This document shows positions 17,725-26,688 of a stretch of DNA of 64,000 nucleotides, one piece after another; position 1 is the first letter of the stretch; every line of letters starts with the position of its first letter. The DNA is from Thalassospira sp. ER-Se-21-Dark. GTDB lineage: Bacteria > Pseudomonadota > Alphaproteobacteria > Rhodospirillales > Thalassospiraceae. A program made the translations under genes and the position numbers. The stretch lies in assembly GCF_017922435.1 (NCBI RefSeq), contig NZ_VDEZ01000007.1, positions 62,001 to 126,000 on the forward strand, written 5' to 3'. A model generated the notes under the pieces. The model was not told the origin of the DNA. It worked only from the letters and a program-made list of their open reading frames with translations, and made no database searches.

Positions 17725-20286
17725 ATGAGCGCATTTCCAAGCAAGGCCAAAGTCGTCATCGTCGGTCTCGGGGGTATTGTTGGTTCCTCGGTGGCGCATC
17801 ACCTGATCGAAAACGGCTGGGATGACATTGTTGGCATCGACAAATCGGGCATTCCGACCGATATCGGCTCGACCGCCCACGCATCCGACTTCTGCTATGC
17901 CACCAGCCATGATCAGCTGACCACCTGGACCACCATGTATTCCATGGATTTCTATGAAAAGATGGGCCATTACGCGCGCATCGGTGGTCTGGAAGTCGCA
18001 CGTGTCGGTGACCATGAACGCATGGGCGAACTCAAACGCCGCGTTGATTCCGGCAAGGCATTTGGCACCAACGTCAAAATTATCTCGTCCGCTGAAGCCA
18101 AGGAAAAATTCCCGCTTCTCGAAGAAGACCAGATCATGGGTGCAATGTGGGACCCGGATGCCGGTCTTGTTATTCCGCGCTCCCAAACCGTTGCTGGCAA
18201 ACTGATCGATCAGGGCGTTGCATCTGGCAAGCTCAAGATATTTTCCAACACCTCGGCCCTTGAACTGATCACCGAAGATGGCCGCATCAAGGGTGTGGTC
18301 ACCGAACGCGGTACGATCCATGCCGACTATGTTGTTGTCTGTGCCGGTCTCTGGGGCCGTCTGATTGCTGAAATGGCCGGCGAAGACCTTCCCGTCATGC
18401 CGGTTGACCATCCGCTGACCTTCTTCGGGCCGTACAACCAGTTCGAAGGTACCGGTGTTGAAATCGGTTATCCGCTTCTGCGTGACCAGGGCAACTCGGC
18501 CTATATGCGCGACACCGGCGACCCCAAAAGCACTGAGGGTGGCCAGATCGAATGGGGCTACTATTACGAGGAAAACCCGCGTCTGGTCCATCCGCGCGAC
18601 ATCCTTGAAAAGGATCAGGCACGCCTGTCCCCGTCGCAGCGCGACCTTGAACTCGAAGACGTCATGGAACCGCTTGAACGCGCCATGGAACTGACACCGA
18701 TCCTGACCGAGCTTGGCTTTAACGAAAGCCACTCGTTCAACGGCCTGTTGCAGTCCTCGGCCGACGGTGGCCCATCGATGGGTGAAAGCCAGAACCTGCG
18801 CGGCCTTTGGTACGCAGTAGGCATCTGGATTAAAGACGGGCCCGGCATGGGCAAACTGATTGCTGACTGGATGACCCATGGCCGCACGCATATCGACCAC
18901 GCCTCGGTCGATTTCTCGCGCTTTAACAAGTTCCAGCTGAACGAACAGTATATCCACGACCGTTGCTACGAAACGGCGAAAAAGATCTACAACCCGCCGG
19001 TCCACCCGCGCGAGCCGTTCGCCAATGCGCGCGGCATCCGTCGTTCACCGTTCTACGAACGCGAAGTGGAACTTGGCGGTTACTTCATGGAACTGGGCGG
19101 CTGGGAACGTGCACATGGCTATGCCGCCAACGAGCACCTTCTTGAAAAATACGCCGACCGCGTTCCGGTCCGTGAACATGAATGGGACAACCGCCACTTC
19201 TGGCGTGTGTCCAACGCAGAACAGCTGGCAATGAGTGACGATTGCGGCATCATCAACCTGTCGCACTTCCACATGACCGACATTTCCGGCCCCGACCACG
19301 TCGAACTGATGGAATGGCTCTGTGCTGCGAAGATCGGTGGGGATGCCAACATCGGCAAGGGTATCTATACCCACATGCTTGATGACGAAGGCATGGTGCG
19401 TGCCGACTTCACCGTCTTCCGCATGGAGGACCGCTGCCGTCTGGTAAACGGTGCTGATGCCGGCCCGCGTGACCTGACCTATATGCGCCGCACCGCCCAG
19501 GACAAAGGTTGGGATGTCACCATCACCGATGTGACCGAAGATTTCACCACCATCGGCATCTGGGGCCCGAACGCGCGTGAAAACCTTAAAAAGGTTGTCG
19601 AAGACCCCGAGGCGCTCAATGTGGAAAACTTCCCGTTTGCCGCCATCCGTCAGATCAAGATTGCCGGCAAGACTGTCTCGGCCTTCCGCATTTCCTATGT
19701 CGGTGAACAGGGCTGGGAACTTCACATGCGTTATGAAGACGGCCTGGCTGTCTGGGATGCGTTGCGCGGCATTGGCGTTCTGGCAGTGGGCGTTGAAACC
19801 TATGCCAACTCACGCCGTCTGGAAAAGTCACTGCGCCTGCAGAACGCAGATTTGCACACCCAGTACAACCTGCTGGAAGCCGATCTGGCCCGCCCGAAGG
19901 TCAAGGAAGCCGACTTCCGCGGTAAGGCAAAGCACGTTGAATATCGCGAACGCGATCATCAACCGGCCATGCTCTGCACGCTGATCATGACCGATAATGT
20001 CGATGCCAATGGTGTTGCCCGTTATCCGGTCGGACGTCTGCCGGTGATGGATCCGGAAACTGGCAAAACCCTGATTGATGAGTTGGGCCGTCGTTCCTAC
20101 ACCACCTCGATCGCCTTTGGCCCAAGTGTTGGCAAAAACATCGCCCTTGCCTACCTGCCATGGGATTACTGCCAGGAAGGTCGCAAACTGATCGTATCTT
20201 ATATGGACGAGATCTATCCGGTCGAAGTATATGGCATCGGCTACAAACCGATCTATGATCCGGAAAACCTCAAGCCACGCAGCTAA
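17725..20286 (+). CDS. Dimethylglycine/sarcosine dehydrogenase-type flavoprotein with GcvT domains
   Basis: An 853-residue enzyme. Residues 1-400 form a DAO-type FAD oxidoreductase (KVVIVGLGGIVGSSVAHHL). A central FAO_M-like segment and a C-terminal aminomethyltransferase-like GcvT region (VGEQGWELHMRYEDGLAVWDAL) that binds folate follow. His52 in STAHASDF aligns by eye with the histidine that carries covalent FAD in mitochondrial dimethylglycine dehydrogenase (WHAAGL). The reaction is oxidative N-demethylation of dimethylglycine or sarcosine, with the methyl captured on THF and electrons passed to ETF. ETF genes lie just upstream, supporting a dehydrogenase rather than an oxidase. Start at ATG 17725, with aagaagga upstream. 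Dimethylglycine versus sarcosine is not settled. Confidence 0.85.
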   Translation: MSAFPSKAKVVIVGLGGIVGSSVAHHLIENGWDDIVGIDKSGIPTDIGSTAHASDFCYATSHDQLTTWTTMYSMDFYEKMGHYARIGGLEVARVGDHERMGELKRRVDSGKAFGTNVKIISSAEAKEKFPLLEEDQIMGAMWDPDAGLVIPRSQTVAGKLIDQGVASGKLKIFSNTSALELITEDGRIKGVVTERGTIHADYVVVCAGLWGRLIAEMAGEDLPVMPVDHPLTFFGPYNQFEGTGVEIGYPLLRDQGNSAYMRDTGDPKSTEGGQIEWGYYYEENPRLVHPRDILEKDQARLSPSQRDLELEDVMEPLERAMELTPILTELGFNESHSFNGLLQSSADGGPSMGESQNLRGLWYAVGIWIKDGPGMGKLIADWMTHGRTHIDHASVDFSRFNKFQLNEQYIHDRCYETAKKIYNPPVHPREPFANARGIRRSPFYEREVELGGYFMELGGWERAHGYAANEHLLEKYADRVPVREHEWDNRHFWRVSNAEQLAMSDDCGIINLSHFHMTDISGPDHVELMEWLCAAKIGGDANIGKGIYTHMLDDEGMVRADFTVFRMEDRCRLVNGADAGPRDLTYMRRTAQDKGWDVTITDVTEDFTTIGIWGPNARENLKKVVEDPEALNVENFPFAAIRQIKIAGKTVSAFRISYVGEQGWELHMRYEDGLAVWDALRGIGVLAVGVETYANSRRLEKSLRLQNADLHTQYNLLEADLARPKVKEADFRGKAKHVEYRERDHQPAMLCTLIMTDNVDANGVARYPVGRLPVMDPETGKTLIDELGRRSYTTSIAFGPSVGKNIALAYLPWDYCQEGRKLIVSYMDEIYPVEVYGIGYKPIYDPENLKPRS

Positions 20287-20310
20287 TTTCCCACAAATGC
20301 GTAGACTCAA

Positions 20311-20332
20311 AGGGCGGGGATTTCCCCGCCCT
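20311..20332 (+). terminator. Hairpin terminator closing the betaine block
   Basis: A nine-pair GC-rich stem (agggcgggg/ccccgccct) with an ATTT loop, 24 bases after the dehydrogenase stop. The following T content is weak, but the stem is very stable. It marks the end of the GC-rich metabolic region. Confidence 0.65.
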
Positions 20333-20668
20333 ATTGATAACAACCTCTCTCTGGATGTCACACCGGCCCCCATCGGGCCAACACTCTTTGGCAGTTGCCG
20401 GAGTGACCAATATCAGTGGGATCAGATCACTGATTAAATATGCAGCCTCCATCAGCAACGCGGATACTTTTTCGACATCGGCTTTATAACGAACCTATTA
20501 GTGTGATTCATCTTAAGGTGGAAAATGGATTGCAGTAGCTCTAATTCATACCAGCTTTGCCAGCACCATCCGTCGAATCAAAGCAGGGGCTAAGTGGAAC
20601 CGGAAGAACTTCTTTTTGTTTTCCGTTACTCCGAGAAAAATTCGATATAGAAAAAGAAAAAAAATAAA
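20333..20668. other. Intergenic boundary between the betaine block and the polysaccharide locus
   Basis: No gene seen in these 336 bases. Composition turns sharply AT-rich toward the right. An inverted repeat atcagtg/cactgat (20412-20434) is present. The region lies downstream of genes converging from both sides, so no promoter is expected here. Confidence 0.5.
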
Positions 20669-21433
20669 CTAAGAAACACGGCGTATGTTTAAAAATTGGG
20701 AGATTCGAGAAAAAATTTTATATAATAAGAACATAAATATAGAAGAACCAATTTCAAGATTTTTTATTGATTCTATTATTTCAATATTTTGCCTTACAAT
20801 AGAACCGACACCCCCATCTGACACGCCTCCATTCTTCATTCTAACAAGCACCTCAGGTATATATTCTACCTTTGCTTTATGCTTGAATATAAATCTAAAC
20901 ATTAAATCAGCATCTGCAGCAATCTTATAACCGGTATTAAATCTTCCAAAATTATCGTACATATCCTTGGTGGAAAAGAAGGCTGGGTGGGGCGGATACC
21001 ATCCTATCAATCGCAGACGCGAGCTAAATTCTCCGGATTTCCAGTACCTGGTTACCTGCTGTGTATTGTCTTTGTTGACACAAACTATATCGCCATAACA
21101 GCAATCTATTTTTTCACTCTTGAATTTATCAATAACTTTAAACAGCACAAAACTGTCCGAATACGTGTCATCAGAATTCAGCAATCCTACTACGTGACCT
21201 TTAGCCATCAGGATTCCTTTATTCATAGCATCGTAGATGCCTTCATCGGCCTCGGAGACCACGCTGGTGATTCTGTCTCGATACTTATCGATTACCCCCA
21301 AAGTTCCGTCTGTCGACCCTCCGTCAATCACTATATACTCAAGATCAACGCCTTGTTGAGAAATAACGGATTTTATGGTTTCCTCTATCGTCCCAACAGA
21401 GTTATACGAAACTGTAATAATTGATATCTTCAT
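20669..21433 (-). CDS. Glycosyltransferase family 2 (WcaA/colanic-acid type)
   Basis: A 254-residue GT-A glycosyltransferase. The N-terminus KISIITVSYNSVGTIEETI and the VIDGGSTDGT motif bind the nucleotide sugar, and NSDD (in GLLNSDDTYS) is the metal-binding DxD equivalent. The tail has a hydrophobic segment (SSIFMFLLYKIFSRISQFL) that may anchor it to the inner membrane. It would add one sugar to a lipid-linked glycan in the cytoplasm; donor and acceptor are unknown. It follows gmd on the same strand after 54 bases and is markedly AT-rich, as usual for O-antigen genes. Confidence 0.87.
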   Translation of the reverse strand: MKISIITVSYNSVGTIEETIKSVISQQGVDLEYIVIDGGSTDGTLGVIDKYRDRITSVVSEADEGIYDAMNKGILMAKGHVVGLLNSDDTYSDSFVLFKVIDKFKSEKIDCCYGDIVCVNKDNTQQVTRYWKSGEFSSRLRLIGWYPPHPAFFSTKDMYDNFGRFNTGYKIAADADLMFRFIFKHKAKVEYIPEVLVRMKNGGVSDGGVGSIVRQNIEIIESIKNLEIGSSIFMFLLYKIFSRISQFLNIRRVS

Positions 21434-21487
21434 AGCTAAAACTTCATTAAAGATTCACCGCATCAAAAATTGGCAGCCGTAAGTAGA

Positions 21488-22438
21488 TCAACACTCATTT
21501 TCTAACATTTTTTTTACGATACCGTCCAAGTCGATAGTCGATTTCCAACCCAGAACATTGAACGCCTTCTCTGGGTTTGCACGACTTACCCTAATGTCTG
21601 ATGGACGCTTAAATCCATCACTCAGCTTCACATGGTCTTTCCAATTAAGGCCAAGATGATCAAATGCAAGCTCCACAAACTCCTGTATCGAATTAGAGAC
21701 GCCTGTCCCGATTACAAAGTCGTCTGGCTGCTGCTGCTGCAACATTAACCACATTGCTTCCACGTATTCTGGTGCCCAGCCCCAATCACGCTCAACCGAC
21801 AAGTCACCAAGAGATATTGACTCTATCTTTCCCTTTTTAACATCAAGGGCACCCTTGATAATTTTTTTTGTTACAAACCGCTCAGGACGGAGACTTGACT
21901 CATGGTTAAACAGTATTCCCGAGCACGCAAAAAGGTCGTATGCTTCTCGGTAACTACTTACCTCCCAAAATGCAGTAGCTTTTGCGACAGCATAGGGACT
22001 CCTTGGTCTAAACGGGGAGCTCTCCGAGCTCCCTCCAGTTTCAGCTTCACCAAAACATTCCGAAGATGATGCGTTGTAAAATCTGCATTTTGAACCAAGA
22101 AACCTTATAGCCTCCAGCATGTTCAGAGTTCCCATCGCAACACTTTCCAAAGTCTCGACAGGCTGCTCAAATGAAAGACCGACAGAACTCTGTCCGGCAA
22201 GGTTGTATATTTCGTCGGGTTCAACAATCTCAATGGTCTGAAGAACACTTCTAAAATCAACCGGACTCATTGAGTGAAGATGAACATGCTCTTTGATTTT
22301 CAGTTTAGATAAATTTACAAAAGAGCTAACAGTAGCATCACGCGAAGTTCCATGAACTTCATAACCCTTGTTTAATAATAGCCGAGATAAATATGAGCCA
22401 TCCTGACCTGATACACCAAAAATTAAAGCACGCTTCAT
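21488..22438 (-). CDS. gmd: GDP-mannose 4,6-dehydratase
   Basis: A 316-residue extended SDR enzyme. It has the GDP-mannose dehydratase N-terminus FGVSGQDGSYLSRLLL, the active-site stretch NASSSECFGEAE and the catalytic pair in YAVAK (Tyr149, Lys153). The conserved NHESSLRPERFVTKKI and SIQEFVELAF segments distinguish Gmd from other dehydratases. It makes GDP-4-keto-6-deoxy-D-mannose, the precursor of GDP-rhamnose, fucose, perosamine and others. No dedicated GDP-sugar reductase was seen in the window, so the end product is open; the aminotransferase at 37.4 kb is a possible partner. Slightly shorter than typical Gmd (about 320-370 residues). Confidence 0.9.
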   Translation of the reverse strand: MKRALIFGVSGQDGSYLSRLLLNKGYEVHGTSRDATVSSFVNLSKLKIKEHVHLHSMSPVDFRSVLQTIEIVEPDEIYNLAGQSSVGLSFEQPVETLESVAMGTLNMLEAIRFLGSKCRFYNASSSECFGEAETGGSSESSPFRPRSPYAVAKATAFWEVSSYREAYDLFACSGILFNHESSLRPERFVTKKIIKGALDVKKGKIESISLGDLSVERDWGWAPEYVEAMWLMLQQQQPDDFVIGTGVSNSIQEFVELAFDHLGLNWKDHVKLSDGFKRPSDIRVSRANPEKAFNVLGWKSTIDLDGIVKKMLENEC

Positions 22439-23002
22439 ATCACCTCATTCATATTAACCGGCTTCTTTCCTGCAGAAGCCGTGACATTCAAGACAACTTA
22501 ATTACCGATCAATATTGACATAAAATCTTTGCCGCCAACTGGGGAGATTGTCACACATTGAGTGCGCTGAATAAACCAAAAATTATTGATAATGCTATTG
22601 AAAAAAATCAACATTTGATGCACTTTGCTCGGGAATTGGTAACGACATTATATTGCCGCCCGTCATTGGGCGGTCATTAATTTAGTGAAGTGTTCTCGTC
22701 TCCCCTGATCCTTCGGATTAGTAGAAACTTTTTTGCTAGATAAGTACTTGAACAAATGACAAGCTAGATTGTGTTGGTTAACATTATAACGCGAGTGCTA
22801 CAGCGTTTATTATCGGAAGCATCTGCAATGCTCCCTAAGAACGCTTCGGCCAATTCCGGAGAATGCGCAGAGCAAGCCCGATTGCTTCACCAGGCAAAGA
22901 TTACCACAAAAGCAGGACTAGAACTTTAACCTTTGGCGGTTACTTAAGAGCCTCCTGATTTTAATTCCACATTGCATAAACAAGAACAGGAAGGATTGTT
23001 CG
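22439..23002. other. 564-base divergent intergenic region (gmd / transketolase)
   Basis: No gene found. It should hold the promoters of the gmd-GT2 pair (minus) and the transketolase-GT pair (plus). Visible structure: inverted repeat cggcttct/agaagccg at 22459-22481 close to the gmd start, ccgccc/gggcgg at 22656-22673, and a small hairpin around 22707-22723 followed by a T run at about 22730. Confidence 0.55.
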
Positions 23003-24940
23003 TTGGGCGACTTAATTGGCAGTGCAGTAGAAGGCACCCTTTATTTTATTCCTAAGGAAGAGTTTAATCGAGCACTTAATATTAGTCCTGATTTAAGTAT
23101 TCGGACCTCCCTGTTTGCAAACATGTGCCGTCTCAACACATTGTATATGATCGCCCGAGCAGGTTCTGGTCACATAGGCTCAAGCTTTTCATCCTTAGAT
23201 ATCATTTCGTGGCTATATCTTAACGAGATGACATTACGGAGGAAAAGAGGCGACAATGGGGATATATTCTTCTCCTCTAAAGGCCACGATGCTCCAGGCT
23301 TGTATTCACTGCTAATCGGGCTAGGGGAACTTGACTTTGAACTTATTCATAGCCTTCGGCGCAAAAACGGGTTGCCTGGTCATCCTGATATACGTACTCC
23401 CAACATGATTACTAACACCGGTTCGCTGGGTATGGGCATTTCCAAGGCCAAGGGGATGATATTTGCTAATCGGATGAATGGTGTTTCCGGCCGCGCTTTT
23501 GTAATGACTGGGGATGGAGAACTACAAGAGGGACAGATTTGGGAGTCCCTTGTGTCAGCTGCGAATGACAAAACCAGCGAGTTGCATGTTATTGTTGATC
23601 ACAACAAATTACAATCAGATAAGCTACTTACACAAACCAGTGACCTTGGAGACCTAGAGTCCAAGTTTGCCTCCTTTGGCTGGCATGTTTCGCGTGTTGA
23701 CGGCCACGATTTCCGCTCATTTTCAACCGCACTGGAAAAAGCTAGGGATATAACAGATCAACCAAAGGTTTTCATTGCTGATACCATAAAAGGTAAAGGC
23801 ATTTCTTTCATGGAACACACTGCAATGGAATCAGACGCAGAAATGTATCGTTTCCATTCAGGCGCTCCCGGAGGGAGCGACTATACACGCGGAGCCCAAG
23901 AACTTCTTGATACCATTAATGAACAGCTCGATTCCCTAGGGGCCAACGGTATCGAAGTTCTGACTTACGAGCAACCCGCCGCTATCAGTAGCAGCACAAA
24001 TACTCAGAAGCTCATTCCCGCCTACAGTAATGCACTGCTAAAGCAAGCCGAGCAGAACTCCAAAATAGTTGCGTTGGATGCAGACCTTATCTTGGATACC
24101 GGTCTGATGCCGTTTAAAGACAGGTTCCCCGACAGATTCATTGAATGCGGTATTGCAGAAATGGATATGGTTTCTCAAGCAGGCGGACTAGCCCTAAATG
24201 GTGCCCTGCCGATTTGCCATTCCTTTTCATGCTTTCTTTCAACCCGCCCAAATGAACAAATTTACAACAACGCTACCGAAAAAACCAAAGTTGTTTATGT
24301 AGGCTCTCTATCCGGCGTCCTTCCAGGAGGCCCCGGGCACTCACATCAGTCAGTACGCGATATCTCTGCTCTTGGCGGGGTACCCGGTCTAGTAATGATT
24401 GAACCCTGCAATGAGATAGAAGTTGAAATGGCGGTTGATTACTGTGTCAATAAGAATCAGGACAGTTCCTTCCTGAGGCTTGTTTCCATCCCCTGCGAAA
24501 TACCGTTTGAACTACCGGCAGATTATTCCCTCAACGAAGGGCAGGGTGTGTCTCTGACTAATGGGACCGATGCGGCAATAATCTCGTACGGGCCAGTTAT
24601 GCTGTCACAGGCCGTAATTGCTGCCAAATTGCTAGAAACGGAAGGTATAAGTCTGAAGGTAATCAACCTACCTTGGCTCAATCGCATCGACGGCGACTGG
24701 CTTCTGCACGAATTAGGGCCGATAAATCATGTCATCACACTTGATAACCACTATATTTCTGGTGGGCAAGGGGAACGGGTTCTCGCGCAGCTTGCAATCG
24801 CTAGTACAGACAGAAAACTGTCTTGCCATCAGCTTGGAATAGAAGATGTACCCTCATTTGGAACAAACGATGAGGTTCTGGAATCCCACGGCCTGAATGC
24901 TAAGACAATTGCCGCTAGGATCAAAGATATTCTCTCCTGA
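23003..24940 (+). CDS. Transketolase, full length (polysaccharide-locus type)
   Basis: A 645-residue thiamine-diphosphate enzyme. The N-terminal TPP domain has RAGSGHIGSSFSSLD, SSKGHDAPGLYS and the TPP motif GDGELQEGQIW (170-180). The C-terminal half carries the pyrimidine-binding domain with IECGIAEMDM and the transketolase C-terminal domain. The start is TTG at 23003, set by a good aggaagga box eight bases upstream; no ATG fits. In surface-glycan loci transketolases are often encoded as two half-genes, whereas here both halves are fused. The role could be supplying or remodelling a ketose phosphate for an unusual sugar. It is co-directional with the next GT, 24 bases apart. The reaction partners are unknown. 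Confidence 0.85.
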   Translation: MGDLIGSAVEGTLYFIPKEEFNRALNISPDLSIRTSLFANMCRLNTLYMIARAGSGHIGSSFSSLDIISWLYLNEMTLRRKRGDNGDIFFSSKGHDAPGLYSLLIGLGELDFELIHSLRRKNGLPGHPDIRTPNMITNTGSLGMGISKAKGMIFANRMNGVSGRAFVMTGDGELQEGQIWESLVSAANDKTSELHVIVDHNKLQSDKLLTQTSDLGDLESKFASFGWHVSRVDGHDFRSFSTALEKARDITDQPKVFIADTIKGKGISFMEHTAMESDAEMYRFHSGAPGGSDYTRGAQELLDTINEQLDSLGANGIEVLTYEQPAAISSSTNTQKLIPAYSNALLKQAEQNSKIVALDADLILDTGLMPFKDRFPDRFIECGIAEMDMVSQAGGLALNGALPICHSFSCFLSTRPNEQIYNNATEKTKVVYVGSLSGVLPGGPGHSHQSVRDISALGGVPGLVMIEPCNEIEVEMAVDYCVNKNQDSSFLRLVSIPCEIPFELPADYSLNEGQGVSLTNGTDAAIISYGPVMLSQAVIAAKLLETEGISLKVINLPWLNRIDGDWLLHELGPINHVITLDNHYISGGQGERVLAQLAIASTDRKLSCHQLGIEDVPSFGTNDEVLESHGLNAKTIAARIKDILS

Positions 24941-24964
24941 GATAATGACAGAAGACAATCAACA

Positions 24965-26668
24965 ATGATCGCTTGGCGGAAACTCAATAGAATGAAGAAC
25001 AGCACCTATATGCGTTCACTGCGTATTGCATATCGCGTACTGCGTGCAAGCACCCGAGGTTATCCGCGCTGGAATGATTTCATTGAGAATACGCCAGATG
25101 ACTGGCCGCCCGAACCCTCTATAGAGGGTTCGGGGAAAAACATTTTGATGGCAACCAGCGTCGGTTCACACTTGGCAGTGAATGCAGTTGACAGCTGCAT
25201 CGCCGCAGCTCTCACGTTGCGCGGCAACAACGTCCACGCACTGCTTTGCGACAGAGATCTTCCCGCCTGCCTTGCTTGTGAAGCCGGCTGGTACTCCAAC
25301 GATGGTGAATTTGCACAGCGCGGGCCGAGCAAATCTGTGTGTATTGGTTGCTTTAAGCCCTCTGCACGAATGTTCGATACACTCGGCATTCCAGTGCGTA
25401 GCTATGGTCAAATGCTCAACGAGAAAGACCGTAAGGACGCAACATCTATAGCAGAATCCTTGCCGTTTGATTGTATATCATCGTTCAAGGACGACGGCAT
25501 AGCATTAGGCGAGCATGCAATGGCGGGGGCTCTCCGCTATTTTGCAAAAGGCTCACTTGAAGATGAGCCACATGCAGAAGCCATTTTACGTCGCTATTTT
25601 GAAGCAGCAATACTAACCCTGAGAGCCACGAAGAAGATTTTAAGCGACCTAAATATTGACGTGGTCGTAGCGCATCATGGAATATATGTCCCGCAGGGTA
25701 TTATCGCCGAAACGGCGCGATCTATGGGCGTGCGGGTTGTCACTTGGAACCCGGCATATCGCAAGAAATGTTTTATTTTTAGCCACGACACCACATACCA
25801 TCATACCATGATGGATGAACCGGTATCGCTCTGGGAAGGGGTACACTTGACCCCCGAGTTACTTGAGAAAACCCGATCTTACCTAGCCGGCCGAGCTATC
25901 GGAAAAGACGACTGGATATGGTTTCATGACCGACCTGAATTTTCCGGTGGGCAGGCACTTCGCGAGCTTGGGGTTAAATCTGAATTACCCGTGATTGGGT
26001 TGCTTACAAATGTGATATGGGACGCACAGCTGCACTACCGCCCAAATGCCTTCCCAACAATGACCAATTGGTTGCTAGATAGCATAGAGTATTTTGCCAA
26101 TAGGCCGGAAATGCAGCTGGTTATCCGAGTACACCCTGCCGAGCGAACAGGGGCAATCAAATCACGTGAGACGGTCGAGGAAATTATCACAAGAGCATTC
26201 CCGAAGTTGCCCGACAACGTATTTGTAATAGGCTCAGCAAACCCGGTTAGCACATATGCAATTATTCCCCATTTCAATGCCGCACTGATTTATGGAACGA
26301 AGACCGGCATTGAAATAACATGCATGGGAAAACCAGTTATTGTAGCGGGGGAAGCGTGGATACGCGGGAAACAGTTAACAAAGGATGCCAGCTCGCCAGA
26401 GGAATATTTTGAATTCCTGAACGAGCTGCCCTACTCCGGCGAGCTTGACAAAGATACTATTCACCGCGGCTTTAAGTACGCTTTTCATTTCTTTTTCAGG
26501 CGTATGATTCCGCTTGATTTTATGGAGCCCCTCTCCGGCTGGCCCCCCTACAGAGTGAACCTATCGTCGATGGACGACCTGCGGCCAGGAAGGTACAAGG
26601 GCCTGGATGTTATATGCGAAGGCATAGAGAGCGGAGCCCAGTTTATATATCCAGCGGAAGCCGAATAA
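24965..26668 (+). CDS. Capsule-type GT-B glycosyltransferase-like protein (paralogue 1)
   Basis: A 567-residue protein with a GT-B-like layout resembling capsule polysaccharide synthesis/Kdo-transferase-type proteins. The N-terminal part begins NILMATSVGSHLAVNAVDSC. The C-terminal half has RVHPAE (about 387), NVFVIGSANPVSTYA, YGTKTGIEI, GEAWIRGK and a closing GLDVICEGIESGAQFIYPAE. Cys residues around CLACEAGW and VCIGC could form a metal site. It shares all these blocks with the 34203-35927 protein, so the two are paralogues of the same length. Likely role: transfer of a sugar, perhaps the ulosonic acid made by the plus-strand operon. The activity is inference. Confidence 0.7.
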   Translation: MIAWRKLNRMKNSTYMRSLRIAYRVLRASTRGYPRWNDFIENTPDDWPPEPSIEGSGKNILMATSVGSHLAVNAVDSCIAAALTLRGNNVHALLCDRDLPACLACEAGWYSNDGEFAQRGPSKSVCIGCFKPSARMFDTLGIPVRSYGQMLNEKDRKDATSIAESLPFDCISSFKDDGIALGEHAMAGALRYFAKGSLEDEPHAEAILRRYFEAAILTLRATKKILSDLNIDVVVAHHGIYVPQGIIAETARSMGVRVVTWNPAYRKKCFIFSHDTTYHHTMMDEPVSLWEGVHLTPELLEKTRSYLAGRAIGKDDWIWFHDRPEFSGGQALRELGVKSELPVIGLLTNVIWDAQLHYRPNAFPTMTNWLLDSIEYFANRPEMQLVIRVHPAERTGAIKSRETVEEIITRAFPKLPDNVFVIGSANPVSTYAIIPHFNAALIYGTKTGIEITCMGKPVIVAGEAWIRGKQLTKDASSPEEYFEFLNELPYSGELDKDTIHRGFKYAFHFFFRRMIPLDFMEPLSGWPPYRVNLSSMDDLRPGRYKGLDVICEGIESGAQFIYPAEAE

Positions 26669-26688
26669 TATCCACTGGGCTACGTTAC

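Noticed and set aside
22933..22943. ops/JUMPstart-like ggcggttactt before the transketolase
   Set aside because: It matches only the first six bases of the ops consensus, and RfaH control is not established in alphaproteobacteria.
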